Source: Enterococcus sulfureus ATCC 49903 (GTDB taxonomy: Bacteria > Bacillota > Bacilli > Lactobacillales > Enterococcaceae). Taken from it: a DNA stretch of 64,000 nt. The stretch spans positions 62,001 to 126,000 of the forward strand of contig NZ_ASWO01000007.1 in assembly GCF_000407605.1 (NCBI RefSeq). The letters run 5' to 3'. This document shows, piece after piece, positions 11,118 to 19,944 of the stretch. How positions within the stretch are numbered: position 1 is the first letter of the stretch; each line of letters starts with the position of its first letter. The notes under the pieces are model-generated. The model saw only the letters and a program-made list of their open reading frames with translations, was not told where the DNA came from and searched no databases. Both the position numbers and the translations under genes were made by a program.

Positions 11118-12014
11118 TTATTTTACTTTTTGAAACATAACTTGACGATATTCATGTATCGTACCCACGGTAAAGATTGCAATCCCTAACCAAATAAAAG
11201 CAAACACGATCCATTTATGTGGATCAAACGCTTCATGTAAAAAGAAAACGGCTACAAGTAATTGCATCGTTGGATTGACATATTGAATAAAACTCAACGT
11301 CACAAAATCGACAGTTTTCGCCGCTACTGTAAAAAGCAGTAATGGTACCGCAGTCACTACACCACTCAACACAAGCAAACCTATCGTTAAAGGAGAATAA
11401 CTAAAAAATGAGACTTGCGTAAAAAAGAGTAAATAAACAATCCCAAACGGTACACAAACAATCGTTTCAAGCATCAGTGAGAAGCTTGCTGGAAGTTCAA
11501 TTTTCTTTTTGATCACACCATATAAACAAAAAGCAGTAGCGAGAATCAACGTGTTTAATGGTAAAGACCCGGTTTGAATCGTAAACCAAACCACCCCGAT
11601 TGCAGCCAATAAAATCGCCAGAAAACTTGTCTTTGTCAATGGTTCCTTAAAAAAGACCAGCGCAATCACGACATTAAATAAAGGCATAATATAATAGCCC
11701 AAACTTGCTTCAGTTGCTTGACCATGTCCTACCATATAAATATAGGTTCCCCAATTGACCGCAATCAAAAAAGAAGCTAAGATCACCCAAATAATTTTTT
11801 TGGATTTCCATAAAGAAGCGACCGACTTAAAAAATGCACGCCAATTTTTTTGAATCGTCAAAATAATTGCCATAAATACTAATGAAAAAACAAAACGATA
11901 CGCTAAAATATCTAATGCAGGAACGAACGAAAGTAATGCCCAAAATAATCCCAGCACACCCCAAAATAAATAGGATACTAATCCACTTAGAATCCCAACA
12001 GTTTTTTCTTCCAT
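11118..12014 (-). CDS. rarD: EamA/RarD-family permease
   Basis: Predicted inner-membrane drug/metabolite-type transporter of 298 residues with about ten hydrophobic segments in two EamA halves. It begins with GILSGLVSYLFWGVLGLFWA and RFVFSLVFM, the usual RarD opening. The C-terminal half has SFIQYVNPTMQLLVAVFFL, conserved in this subfamily. RBS TTGGAGGAAT. The substrate is unknown. The gene is monocistronic, with a terminator 3' of it. Confidence 0.85.
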   Translation of the reverse strand: MEEKTVGILSGLVSYLFWGVLGLFWALLSFVPALDILAYRFVFSLVFMAIILTIQKNWRAFFKSVASLWKSKKIIWVILASFLIAVNWGTYIYMVGHGQATEASLGYYIMPLFNVVIALVFFKEPLTKTSFLAILLAAIGVVWFTIQTGSLPLNTLILATAFCLYGVIKKKIELPASFSLMLETIVCVPFGIVYLLFFTQVSFFSYSPLTIGLLVLSGVVTAVPLLLFTVAAKTVDFVTLSFIQYVNPTMQLLVAVFFLHEAFDPHKWIVFAFIWLGIAIFTVGTIHEYRQVMFQKVK

Positions 12015-12142
12015 TTTATTCCTCCAATCTACTATAGAGTTAGGATAACATGTTCAATCTATAAAAGCTTCTTCTTTAAATGAAGTTTTTTTAAGATAAC
12101 GTTTACTTTTCGATTAAAATTTGAGTGATCAGGGTGTCGAAT

Positions 12143-12161
12143 CATACTAATATAGTATAAT
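12143..12161 (+). promoter_or_regulatory. -10 element with overlapping inverted repeat
   Basis: TATAAT at 12156-12161 overlaps ATACTA-ATA-TAGTAT (12143-12157), an inverted repeat that could be an operator. No good -35 is visible. It lies 28 nt before the sortase-like gene. Confidence 0.4.
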
Positions 12162-12189
12162 AGCGTTATAAAATATACGAGGTGATCTC

Positions 12190-12921
12190 ATGTTTACTTC
12201 AAAAAAGATGATTACAGTAATAATTGGAATAACTCTTGGTTTTTTAGTGACAATTACTATATGTTTTTTTATGATTAAACCCTATGTACATACAGCTCGT
12301 GATATTTATTTTCAATTTCGATTACAAGAACAACAACTGACTAAACAACAAACTGTTATCGAACAGCTGCAACAAGACTACCAACAAAGCAAGCAAGAAT
12401 TTTCTAATCAACTGACTGATCGATTTACTACAATACCTGAACAAACAACTATTTCATCAGATGATTCAGCTACAAAACATTCATTTAGTCGAGTCGATCA
12501 AACAGAAGAAACTCGTTTTCCACCTGAGAAAACGATGGCCTCGACAAGTATAAAAAATGAACTCATCATCAAAGATCTTCGTGCACCAATCGATAGTTAT
12601 ACTGAAGAAGGTGGCCAAGTCCCCACTTATACTCCTTATGCTTATCATTGGAAATTACCACAATTAGTTCAGCACGATTATATTCTCATTGATCACACCA
12701 ATACAACAGGAATCGCTGAACACGTCTTAGCATTGAATATTGGAGATCTTGTATCTATCAACGAAACACTCTATCAAGTTCATCAGATCCAGACGATCTA
12801 TCCTAATCAATACGCCAGTGACTTTTGCGATTTTTCTTATCCCGCTTTTTTGCAAACTTGTTATACAGATAATGCCAATCAAGGGATGCGCCTTGTCACC
12901 TTAAAAACAAAAGAGCTTTAA
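12190..12921 (+). CDS. Sortase-fold-like membrane-anchored protein
   Basis: A 243-residue protein with an N-terminal membrane segment (about 8-28), a Gln-rich coiled-coil-like stretch (about 42-75), a Ser/Thr-rich linker and a C-terminal domain (about 150-240). That domain has the order of sortase elements: His169 in YILIDHTNTTG, LNIGDLVSI, LYQVHQIQTIYP, Cys224 in FLQTCYTD and Arg234 in GMRLVTLK. The usual GHR and TLxTC are changed to DHT and LQTC, so it is a divergent sortase or a sortase-fold protein of other use. RBS GAGGTGATC. It stands alone, divergent from rarD. The fold call is inference. Confidence 0.55.
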   Translation: MFTSKKMITVIIGITLGFLVTITICFFMIKPYVHTARDIYFQFRLQEQQLTKQQTVIEQLQQDYQQSKQEFSNQLTDRFTTIPEQTTISSDDSATKHSFSRVDQTEETRFPPEKTMASTSIKNELIIKDLRAPIDSYTEEGGQVPTYTPYAYHWKLPQLVQHDYILIDHTNTTGIAEHVLALNIGDLVSINETLYQVHQIQTIYPNQYASDFCDFSYPAFLQTCYTDNANQGMRLVTLKTKEL

Positions 12922-12943
12922 GTGCTAAGCACTTAAAGCTCTT
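12910..12943. terminator. Perfect palindromic convergent terminator
   Basis: Arms AAAGAGCTTTAAGTGCT and AGCACTTAAAGCTCTTT form a 34-bp perfect palindrome shared by the sortase-like gene (+) and ahpF (-). Confidence 0.9.
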
Positions 12944-12945
12944 TT

Positions 12946-14481
12946 TTATTGGCGAATCATGTAGTCAAAAGCACCTAATGCAGCTGTCGCACCAGATCCC
13001 ATTGAAATAATGATTTGTTTGTAGGCACTATCCGTACAATCACCGGCCGCAAAAATCCCAGGGACGCTTGTTTGGCCAAATTTATCGACAACTAATTCAC
13101 CCATACGTGTTTTTTCAAATCGTTCATCTAAGAATTCCGTATTCGGAACTAACCCGATTTGCACAAAGACACCGGCTAAGTCAACTTGATGTACTTCATT
13201 TGTCTCACGATCAATATACGTCAAGGCATGAACTTTAGTATCTCCTAAAATTTCTTTGGTCTGCGCATTTTTGATTACAGTAACATTTGGTAAACTCGCC
13301 ACACGTTCTTGTAAGACTGAATCAGCTTTCAGTTCTGGTAAGAATTCTAGAACCGTAACATGGCTAGACATTCCAGCTAGATCAATCGCTGCTTCGATCC
13401 CAGAATTTCCGCCACCAATAACAGCAACATCTTTACCAGCAAATAACGGACCATCACAATGTGGACAATACGCTACACCTTTATTTTTAAATTCTGCTTC
13501 ACCAGGAACGTTCACATTCCGCCAACGTGCACCTGTTGCTAAAATCACGACTTTAGCTTTTAACGTTGCGCCATTGTCTAGCTCAACTACTTTAAGTGTG
13601 TCTTCTTCTTTGATATTTACAACACGTCTTGTTTTGATAATATCGATTGGGTACGTTTTCGCATGCTCTTCTAATGAGATCGCGAGTTTTTCCCCTTCAG
13701 TATACGGTGTACCGATCAAGTTTTCGATACCTACAGTTTCTAATACTTGACCACCGAAACGTTCGGCTACGATTCCTGTACGAATCCCTTTACGAGCAGC
13801 ATAAATTGCAGCACTCACACCAGCAGGACCTGCACCAACGACTAAAACGTCAAAAGGTTCCTTAGCAGATAATTCTTCATGGTCGGATTCACCGATTGCC
13901 AATTTATCTAAAATTTGTTCAATCGACATACGACCACTATCAAATTCTTCGCCATTTAAAAAGACATTTGGTACCGCCATGATGCCTTTTGCATCCACGA
14001 CATCTTTAAACATGCCGCCTTCAATCATCGTATGAGAAACCTGTTCGTTTAACACACTAATGATATTCAAGGCTTGAACGACATCCGGACAGTTATGACA
14101 AGTCAAACTTACAAATGTTTCAAAATGCAATGGTTGATCGATTTGTTTGATCTTACGAATCACGTCTTCATCGACTTTTGGTGCACGACCGCTCACTTGT
14201 AATAATGCCAATACAAACGACGTGAACTCATGACCTAAAGGAACTCCGGCAAAGACGACACCAGATTCTTTTCCTGGTTGATCTAAACGAAAGCTTGGCG
14301 TATAGGCTAATTTTACTTCAACAAAAGTCAAGCGCTCGGACATCGCCACGATTTCTTCGATAAATTCGCGGACTTCAGTCGACTCTTTTTGGTCATCTAA
14401 ACTTGCCGTAAAGACAACATCATTTTCTAAAAGGGCTAGATACTGAACGAGTTGTTCTTTGATATCTAAATCTAAACTCAT
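12946..14481 (-). CDS. ahpF: Alkyl hydroperoxide reductase subunit F
   Basis: FAD/NADH-dependent disulfide reductase that recycles AhpC. It has 511 residues: N-terminal tandem thioredoxin-like domain with redox CHNC (about 129-132), then a TrxR-like part with FAD-binding VVGAGPAGVSAAIYAARKG, NAD-binding AVIGGGNSGIEAAIDLAG and redox CPHC in YCPHCDGPLF. The C-terminal GIFAAGDCTDS is typical. It follows ahpC by 11 nt in a two-gene operon. Confidence 0.96.
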   Translation of the reverse strand: MSLDLDIKEQLVQYLALLENDVVFTASLDDQKESTEVREFIEEIVAMSERLTFVEVKLAYTPSFRLDQPGKESGVVFAGVPLGHEFTSFVLALLQVSGRAPKVDEDVIRKIKQIDQPLHFETFVSLTCHNCPDVVQALNIISVLNEQVSHTMIEGGMFKDVVDAKGIMAVPNVFLNGEEFDSGRMSIEQILDKLAIGESDHEELSAKEPFDVLVVGAGPAGVSAAIYAARKGIRTGIVAERFGGQVLETVGIENLIGTPYTEGEKLAISLEEHAKTYPIDIIKTRRVVNIKEEDTLKVVELDNGATLKAKVVILATGARWRNVNVPGEAEFKNKGVAYCPHCDGPLFAGKDVAVIGGGNSGIEAAIDLAGMSSHVTVLEFLPELKADSVLQERVASLPNVTVIKNAQTKEILGDTKVHALTYIDRETNEVHQVDLAGVFVQIGLVPNTEFLDERFEKTRMGELVVDKFGQTSVPGIFAAGDCTDSAYKQIIISMGSGATAALGAFDYMIRQ

Positions 14482-14492
14482 AGTGACCCTCC

Positions 14493-15056
14493 TTAAATTT
14501 TACCTACTAGATCTAAGCTAGGTTTCAATGTTTCTGTTCCTTCTTTCCATTTTGCAGGACATACTTCACCCGGATGGGTACGCACATATTTCGCTGCTTT
14601 TACTTTATCGATATAATGACTTGCATCACGTCCGATACCGTCTGCATTGATTTCAACTGTTTGTACAACTCCATCCGGATCAATCAAGAACGTTCCACGT
14701 TGAGCGGCACCTTCTTCTTCATCTAATACATCAAAAATACGAGAAATGCGGTGATTTGGATCGCCGATCATCGTATATGTAATTTTGCCAATCGCTTCTG
14801 AATGATCATGCCACGCTTTATGCGTAAAATGAGTATCTGTAGAAACAGAGTATACTTCTACTCCTAATTCTTTTAATGTCGCATATTGATCTTGTAAGTC
14901 TTCTAATTCTGTCGGACATACAAAGGTGAAATCTGCTGGATAAAAACAAAATAGACTCCATTGGCCTTTCAAATCTTCTGAACTTACTTCTACAAAATCA
15001 CCATTTCTAAAGGCTTGTGCTTGAAATGCTTCGACTTCTTTTCCAATTAATGACAT
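14493..15056 (-). CDS. ahpC: Alkyl hydroperoxide reductase subunit C (2-Cys peroxiredoxin)
   Basis: Reduces H2O2 and organic peroxides. It has 187 residues; the peroxidatic Cys47 is in [11 protein letters not shown] and the resolving Cys near 166 in [10 protein letters not shown]. The GG(I/L)G-type loop seems absent, but YCF-type robustness cannot be judged by eye. RBS AGGAGG. First gene of ahpCF; the upstream region has PerR-like boxes. Confidence 0.96.
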   Translation of the reverse strand: MSLIGKEVEAFQAQAFRNGDFVEVSSEDLKGQWSLFCFYPADFTFVCPTELEDLQDQYATLKELGVEVYSVSTDTHFTHKAWHDHSEAIGKITYTMIGDPNHRISRIFDVLDEEEGAAQRGTFLIDPDGVVQTVEINADGIGRDASHYIDKVKAAKYVRTHPGEVCPAKWKEGTETLKPSLDLVGKI

Positions 15057-15102
15057 GGATCATTCCTCCTAAAAAATTTAAACTTGTAAATTGTTTTATT
15101 TA

Positions 15103-15134
15103 CAATAATTATTATTATATTAAATTGATTATAA
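15103..15134 (-). promoter_or_regulatory. Putative PerR boxes in the ahpCF promoter
   Basis: Two minus-strand sites resemble the PerR box TTATAATnATTATAA: TTATAATCAATTTAA (15120-15134, 12 of 14 positions) and TAATAATAATTATTG (15103-15117, 11 of 14). A TTGACT -35 lies just upstream of the first. Such AT-rich matches can arise by chance, but the position before ahpC fits PerR control. The remaining gene-free stretch to 15254 shows nothing else recognised. Confidence 0.5.
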
Positions 15135-15254
15135 GTCAACCATTATGAGATAGATAATCACTTTAACCTACTATTTTACTAGAAAATTGAATATCCTATT
15201 TTCAATTATATCCACTAAATGAAAATGATCAGCAATTAGTTTACTCCTTTTTAA

Positions 15255-15301
15255 CAAAAAAAAGAATCTACGTCTTTTATTTCTAGACATCAGATTCTTT
15301 T
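15255..15301 (-). terminator. Terminator of the accessory Sec operon
   Basis: Minus-strand hairpin AAAGAATCTGATGTCT...AGACGTAGATTCTTT followed by a T-run, immediately 3' of secA2. Confidence 0.85.
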
Positions 15302-15304
15302 CGT

Positions 15305-17674
15305 TTAAGGAAACTCTACATCGATTGACCCATCCTCATCCGGGACAAGTTCAGATAATAGCATATTTTTTAAAATATGAATGGCGATCTCTTTTTTCAT
15401 TTGCTCGAAGGAACGCTTGGCCTCCACTTGAAATTCATAAATCGGGCGATGCTGTCCCCAGTTACGACCATTGACCACAACTTTTAATTGTTGTAGATTA
15501 TCTGATTGTTCGATCCATTGTTGGTCCAGTGCTTTCAACAAAATCAGACGTTTGAAATAAATTTGTTGGTACAAATTATCCAAAGGCTTCATTGCTTGAG
15601 CCAACCGTTCTTTGATGATCGTAACTAAAAATAATTTAACATTTTTTTTATTCAACTCACCTAACGCGATTACTTTAGCTGGATCAAAATCATAGTCGAT
15701 CGTATTAAAAATAAAATCGATCAATTTTTCCGAAGTTAAATTATCCGCATCTGCACAGTAATGTTCCACAGCTTGGTTAAATGCAAATCGTATCAATTCG
15801 TCCAGTTCTTCCAGTAATGATGTCATGATTCGATTGCGTGTTTTGTAAATCGTATCGCGTTGAATTGTAATGATTTCATCAAATTCCAGCGTATTTTTAC
15901 GCGCTGCGATTTCTTGGTTTTTTCGAATCGCTTGTGATTTATCGATTACTTTATGGTATTTGCGTTCATTCAACGAAACAGTCTCCACAATTTTCCCTTC
16001 ATGAAGCTCGTCTAACATCTCTTGACGTTTACGATTTGCCCATTTCGGTGCACTTTCTACTACGATACGATCTTCTAATGAGACATAAAAGATACTATCC
16101 CCAGGATCTCCTTGGCGACCGGAGCGACCACGAAGTTGATTATCAATTCGATCACTCGTCATACGCTCTGTCCCAACCACGAACAATCCACCTTGTTTTT
16201 TAGAACGACTATCTAATTTAATATCCGTCCCACGTCCTGCCATCGAGGTCGCGACTGTTACAGCGCCATGTTTTCCAGCTTCAGAAATAATCCAAGATTC
16301 TCTAGATGCTGTAGTAGCGTTTAATAAGTTATGTGGAATCCCATTTTGAAGCAAAATCAACGAATACAAGGCGGACATCGAAACAGATCCAGCTTCAATC
16401 AATACTGGACGATCAACCAACAAGGCTCCTTTTACTGCTTCAAGGGAAGCCATGATTTTTGCACGATTCGTTAAGAAAATCAAATCCGGATGATCTACTC
16501 GATTGATTGGTTTGTTCGTAGGTACTTTGATGACATCAAGATTATATGTTTCACGAAATTCGTCAGCATCCGTCATCGCAGTTCCAGTCATTCCAGATAT
16601 GATCGCAAATTTTCGAAATAGATTTTGATACGTAATCGACCCCATTGATCGACTTTCTTTGGTTAACGTCACATTTTCTTTTGCTTCTAGGGCTTGATGT
16701 AACCCCGCTTGTAATTTCGTTCCCACTAATTTACGACCATTTGTCTCATCTAACAACATGATTTCATCGTCATCGACTACGTAATCACGATTGATATGTA
16801 AAATATAATTTGCACGTAATGCAATCACTAAATGACGGTATAGATCACGCCACTCTTCACTTAAGATTTTTGTGATCCCAAAATACTCTTCTGCTTTTTG
16901 AATCCCATGTTCAGTAAACCAAACTGATTTTTGATTGTCGCTTAGTTGATAATCTACTTCTTCTTGTATTCCTTTAACAAACCAATTGGCCAACAAATAA
17001 TAATTCGATTGTACTTTGGGTGCTCCAGAAATAACCAGTGGTGTTTGAGCCATATCTAGCAAAATCGCATCGATTTCATCGATCAATACAAAATTCAATT
17101 GATCAATATATTGTTTTTCGACCGTTACAGCTAAATTATCGAATAGATAATCAAATCCCAACGCACTATTGGTTGTATAGACAATATCTGCTTTATAGAC
17201 AACTTCTTTATCGATTTCTTCATCTTCAAATTCTGGAACTCCGACTTCGACAGATAATCCTAAAAAGCGATACACTTTCCCCATCTCTTGTGCATCCCGT
17301 CTAGCCAAATAAGGATTTGACGTGATCAAAAAATTCCCCTTACCTTTTAACCCATGAAGATAAAGGGGCATCGTTGCGGTCAGCGTTTTCCCCTCACCAG
17401 TTTTCATTTCAGCAACATTTCCAAAAAATAAAGCGACTGCTCCTAAAATTTGTACAAAATAAGGACGCATTCCAAGTAAACGTCGGTTTGTTTCTACAAC
17501 CACAGCGTAGGCTGGAATTAATAATGTTTCTAATTTTGCCCCCTGTTCGAGTTGTTCACGAAAAGTAATGGTTTGCGACTGCAATTCCTCATCGCTCATT
17601 TGTTGATAAGTGTCAGCTAATGATACGATTTTATGGGCAATTTTTTCATATCGTCTAAACTTTCTGTTTTTCAT
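15305..17674 (-). CDS. secA2: Accessory Sec ATPase SecA2
   Basis: Motor ATPase of the accessory Sec export pathway. About 790 residues, shorter than housekeeping SecA and ending VPDEDGSIDVEFP without the C-terminal Zn/linker domain. Motifs: Walker A MKTGEGKTLTA, DEAD-like FVLIDEIDAILLD, GMTGTA, TSMAGRGTDIKL and NQLRGRSGRQGDPG. The ATG at 17674 is chosen; a GTG nine nt earlier also fits and neither has a strong SD. It is the last gene of the aSec operon, with a terminator directly downstream. Confidence 0.95.
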   Translation of the reverse strand: MKNRKFRRYEKIAHKIVSLADTYQQMSDEELQSQTITFREQLEQGAKLETLLIPAYAVVVETNRRLLGMRPYFVQILGAVALFFGNVAEMKTGEGKTLTATMPLYLHGLKGKGNFLITSNPYLARRDAQEMGKVYRFLGLSVEVGVPEFEDEEIDKEVVYKADIVYTTNSALGFDYLFDNLAVTVEKQYIDQLNFVLIDEIDAILLDMAQTPLVISGAPKVQSNYYLLANWFVKGIQEEVDYQLSDNQKSVWFTEHGIQKAEEYFGITKILSEEWRDLYRHLVIALRANYILHINRDYVVDDDEIMLLDETNGRKLVGTKLQAGLHQALEAKENVTLTKESRSMGSITYQNLFRKFAIISGMTGTAMTDADEFRETYNLDVIKVPTNKPINRVDHPDLIFLTNRAKIMASLEAVKGALLVDRPVLIEAGSVSMSALYSLILLQNGIPHNLLNATTASRESWIISEAGKHGAVTVATSMAGRGTDIKLDSRSKKQGGLFVVGTERMTSDRIDNQLRGRSGRQGDPGDSIFYVSLEDRIVVESAPKWANRKRQEMLDELHEGKIVETVSLNERKYHKVIDKSQAIRKNQEIAARKNTLEFDEIITIQRDTIYKTRNRIMTSLLEELDELIRFAFNQAVEHYCADADNLTSEKLIDFIFNTIDYDFDPAKVIALGELNKKNVKLFLVTIIKERLAQAMKPLDNLYQQIYFKRLILLKALDQQWIEQSDNLQQLKVVVNGRNWGQHRPIYEFQVEAKRSFEQMKKEIAIHILKNMLLSELVPDEDGSIDVEFP

Positions 17675-17719
17675 CTCTATCACTCATTTCAACGAATCAA
17701 AAAATACAAAACTGTCTTT

Positions 17720-18193
17720 TTAATTCTCTTTCGTCTTTTGCTCTTTTAGAATGCCTTTAGCTTGGAAACCATCCAATTCTCGGATCTGCTCGTTTAACGC
17801 TTGATTCCCAAATAATTCAAATACAATTTTCCCTTCTGAACGATCAAGCTTGAGTTCTTCCGTTACACTCAAAATAGTGCCTTCTTTGTTTACTAGTTGT
17901 TGGCCAGTGTCTGTAACTAAAGTAATCGTAAAAAGATACGTTTGATTTGCCTTTAGTTTCTCAAAAGGAAATTCTCCTTGATAAATCCCAGAGTCGTCAA
18001 AAGTTAGATTTTTTTTCGTTTGTTGATACTCTTTTGATACTATTTTCGTTTGCATCGCTAATTTGGCTGCTGGTAACTGACTAGTAGTTGTTGTCGTAGT
18101 CGCTTTTTGCCGATAATCCACAGCAGACTGCAATCCATAAATCCCCAGACCAAATAAAATCAACGCGCTTAAAATAAGCAACAATCGTTTCAT
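17720..18193 (-). CDS. Membrane-anchored protein of the aSec operon, unknown function
   Basis: Not recognised. 157 residues: one N-terminal hydrophobic segment (about 4-22), a Thr-run linker (TTTTTT near residue 32), then a soluble domain predicted outside the cell, with beta-rich NLTFDDSGIYQGEFPFEKL and QTYLFTITLVTDTGQQLV. It lacks a lipobox Cys and a clear signal-peptidase site. RBS GGAG 6 nt from the ATG. It sits between the actin-like gene and secA2, so a role in the aSec locus is likely but unproven. Confidence 0.6.
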   Translation of the reverse strand: MKRLLLILSALILFGLGIYGLQSAVDYRQKATTTTTTSQLPAAKLAMQTKIVSKEYQQTKKNLTFDDSGIYQGEFPFEKLKANQTYLFTITLVTDTGQQLVNKEGTILSVTEELKLDRSEGKIVFELFGNQALNEQIRELDGFQAKGILKEQKTKEN

Positions 18194-18213
18194 GTACTAC
18201 TCCATTTTCATCA

Positions 18214-19566
18214 CTATTCTTCGCTAGTTAAAGACAATTCATTCAATAATGCTAATTGTTCTTTTAAAACAGAATCCAAGTCGACCATACTTTCTTCAGT
18301 AGATGTCGATGTACTTTCTGAAGCAATAAGTGAATTTTGCTGCGACTCGTGATACTCTTCTGATGTTATCGTGGACTGTGAGTCACTTTCTTCTTCAAAA
18401 AAGTAATCTGTAGCAAGGGAATCATCTTCTTTCGTCGTTTCCCAATCTGTTGTGTTCATTGATTCGTCTTGTACCTCAAACTCTAAATCACTTTGACCAT
18501 TCCACATGATCTCGCCAAATAAATATTCACCTTTTGAACAAGCGTTGTCCATTTTCTTACAAAAAAGACCGACTGTCTCTAGCGCCATGTCAACTTGTCG
18601 TTGATTGATGACTTCTGCTTGGATATCACGAATCAAGATACTATCTGCATATTGTACATCATTATCTTTTTTCAAATAAGACAATACTTTTTTCGTTTCT
18701 TCAACAAATTCTGCACGTACAAATGGAGTTAGATCGATCGTATTTTGGCCGTTCACCTTTAAGACAAATTCACTTTTTCTAGCTGCTGTCGTAATCAAAT
18801 TGTAGACAATTTCGCTATTGATTTGAAATGGTCGATCGCCTTTTCGTAAACAGCTCGTACGGTATTCTTGGACGACACGATCAGCTAGTGCAATGAGTCC
18901 TGTAGAAATATAGTCACTTTTGATGACTTCACCATCTTCGTACACATCACAACATAAATAATGATCACTTAAATCTAGAACATAAGATAATCCATCCAAG
19001 AAGTTCATCTCTTCCATCTCAACATCCACTTTAGTATGGTTATCTTCCAAAATTGCACATAATGTTCTTGGAATCATCGTGACATCTTCTACTACAATTG
19101 TATACCTTTCACCATCTACTGTTGTTTGAAATTGACCCGTAAACGCTTGTTCAATCGCTGCTAGATCATCCGTACTTTTAGTCGAAACTCCGATACACAA
19201 TGAACATGCGTATTGGTTTCCCTTGATATCGAACAACTCTTTTTTATCTGCTACAAGGTACGATAAAATTGTTTGAATAAAGGAATGTGTTTCAGGTCCT
19301 TTTAAATTTTTCAAGACATTCCCAAATGTTTCATATGCTTTTGGACGTCGACTATACAAATGATTGATTCCCCAATCGATTGCTTGTAGTCCGTCTTGCA
19401 GTTGAATTCTTTTTCCATGGTCTCCGCCTAATTTATCGCGGAATAAAACAGCTTTCCAGTTATTTTTTTTCACGGAAGAATAACTCGCACTTAGTGTTTT
19501 GTGGTACCCATTTGCTACGATCCCTACGCGATATTCATCTATATCTAATCCGATAATATGTCTCAA
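18214..19566 (-). CDS. Actin/ParM-like protein in the aSec operon
   Basis: A 450-residue cytoplasmic protein with the layout of ParM/Alp-type bacterial actins. It has a phosphate-1-like start IIGLDIDEYRVGIVANG (4-20), the ParM-type segment YACSLCIGVSTKSTDDL then FTGQFQTTVDGERYTIVVEDV (119-162), a phosphate-2-like YVLDLSDHYLCCDVYEDGE (195-213), and a helix-rich ISTGLIALADRVVQEY. The glycines and threonines of the canonical phosphate loops are changed, so ATP hydrolysis is uncertain. The last ~75 residues are acidic and Ser-rich. Start is TTG at 19566, 8 nt after GGAGG. The fold assignment is inference; the partner coiled-coil genes upstream fit a filament or scaffold idea. Confidence 0.6.
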   Translation of the reverse strand: MRHIIGLDIDEYRVGIVANGYHKTLSASYSSVKKNNWKAVLFRDKLGGDHGKRIQLQDGLQAIDWGINHLYSRRPKAYETFGNVLKNLKGPETHSFIQTILSYLVADKKELFDIKGNQYACSLCIGVSTKSTDDLAAIEQAFTGQFQTTVDGERYTIVVEDVTMIPRTLCAILEDNHTKVDVEMEEMNFLDGLSYVLDLSDHYLCCDVYEDGEVIKSDYISTGLIALADRVVQEYRTSCLRKGDRPFQINSEIVYNLITTAARKSEFVLKVNGQNTIDLTPFVRAEFVEETKKVLSYLKKDNDVQYADSILIRDIQAEVINQRQVDMALETVGLFCKKMDNACSKGEYLFGEIMWNGQSDLEFEVQDESMNTTDWETTKEDDSLATDYFFEEESDSQSTITSEEYHESQQNSLIASESTSTSTEESMVDLDSVLKEQLALLNELSLTSEE

Positions 19567-19593
19567 CCTTATTTCCTCCTGAATTACTTCTTT

Positions 19594-19944
19594 TTAATGA
19601 AGACGATCGTTAATCTCTAATGCCAATTGTTTTAATTGTTGTTCTTGTATATCTAGTGTTGCACGGATCGCCTGCACTTGCGTCAATGTAGGACGCATGA
19701 TGGCTTGCTCTTTTAATATACCTTCAATATAAGCAATCTGTTGCTCAATTGTATCATAGGTTTTCGTAAAAGCTTGCGTCAAATCTTGTAAGGTTGTGAC
19801 CTCATCATAAGATAATATAGCTTTTTTTTGTAATATTTGAAAAAAATCAGATAATGCCTGATATTGTTGATCACGAATCTCTACGAATTCACGTACACGC
19901 GAAAGTTCGATCGTCAATAATTCTTTAGTCGAATCAGTCAACAT
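19594..19944 (-). CDS. Small helical coiled-coil protein of the aSec operon
   Basis: Not recognised. 116 residues, almost wholly helical, with heptad-like stretches (VREFVEIRDQQYQALSDFF, TYDTIEQQIAYIEGILKEQ, LDIQEQQLKQLALEI). No membrane segment or signal. RBS GAGGAGACC. It lies directly between gtf3 and the actin-like gene, with 1-nt spacing to gtf3. Possibly an adaptor for the actin-like protein or for the Asp/SecA2 complex. Confidence 0.6.
   Translation of the reverse strand: MLTDSTKELLTIELSRVREFVEIRDQQYQALSDFFQILQKKAILSYDEVTTLQDLTQAFTKTYDTIEQQIAYIEGILKEQAIMRPTLTQVQAIRATLDIQEQQLKQLALEINDRLH

Noticed and set aside
13256-13750. 164-residue plus-strand ORF opposite ahpF
   Set aside because: Antisense to a well conserved gene, no RBS or domain, and codon bias is that of a shadow frame.
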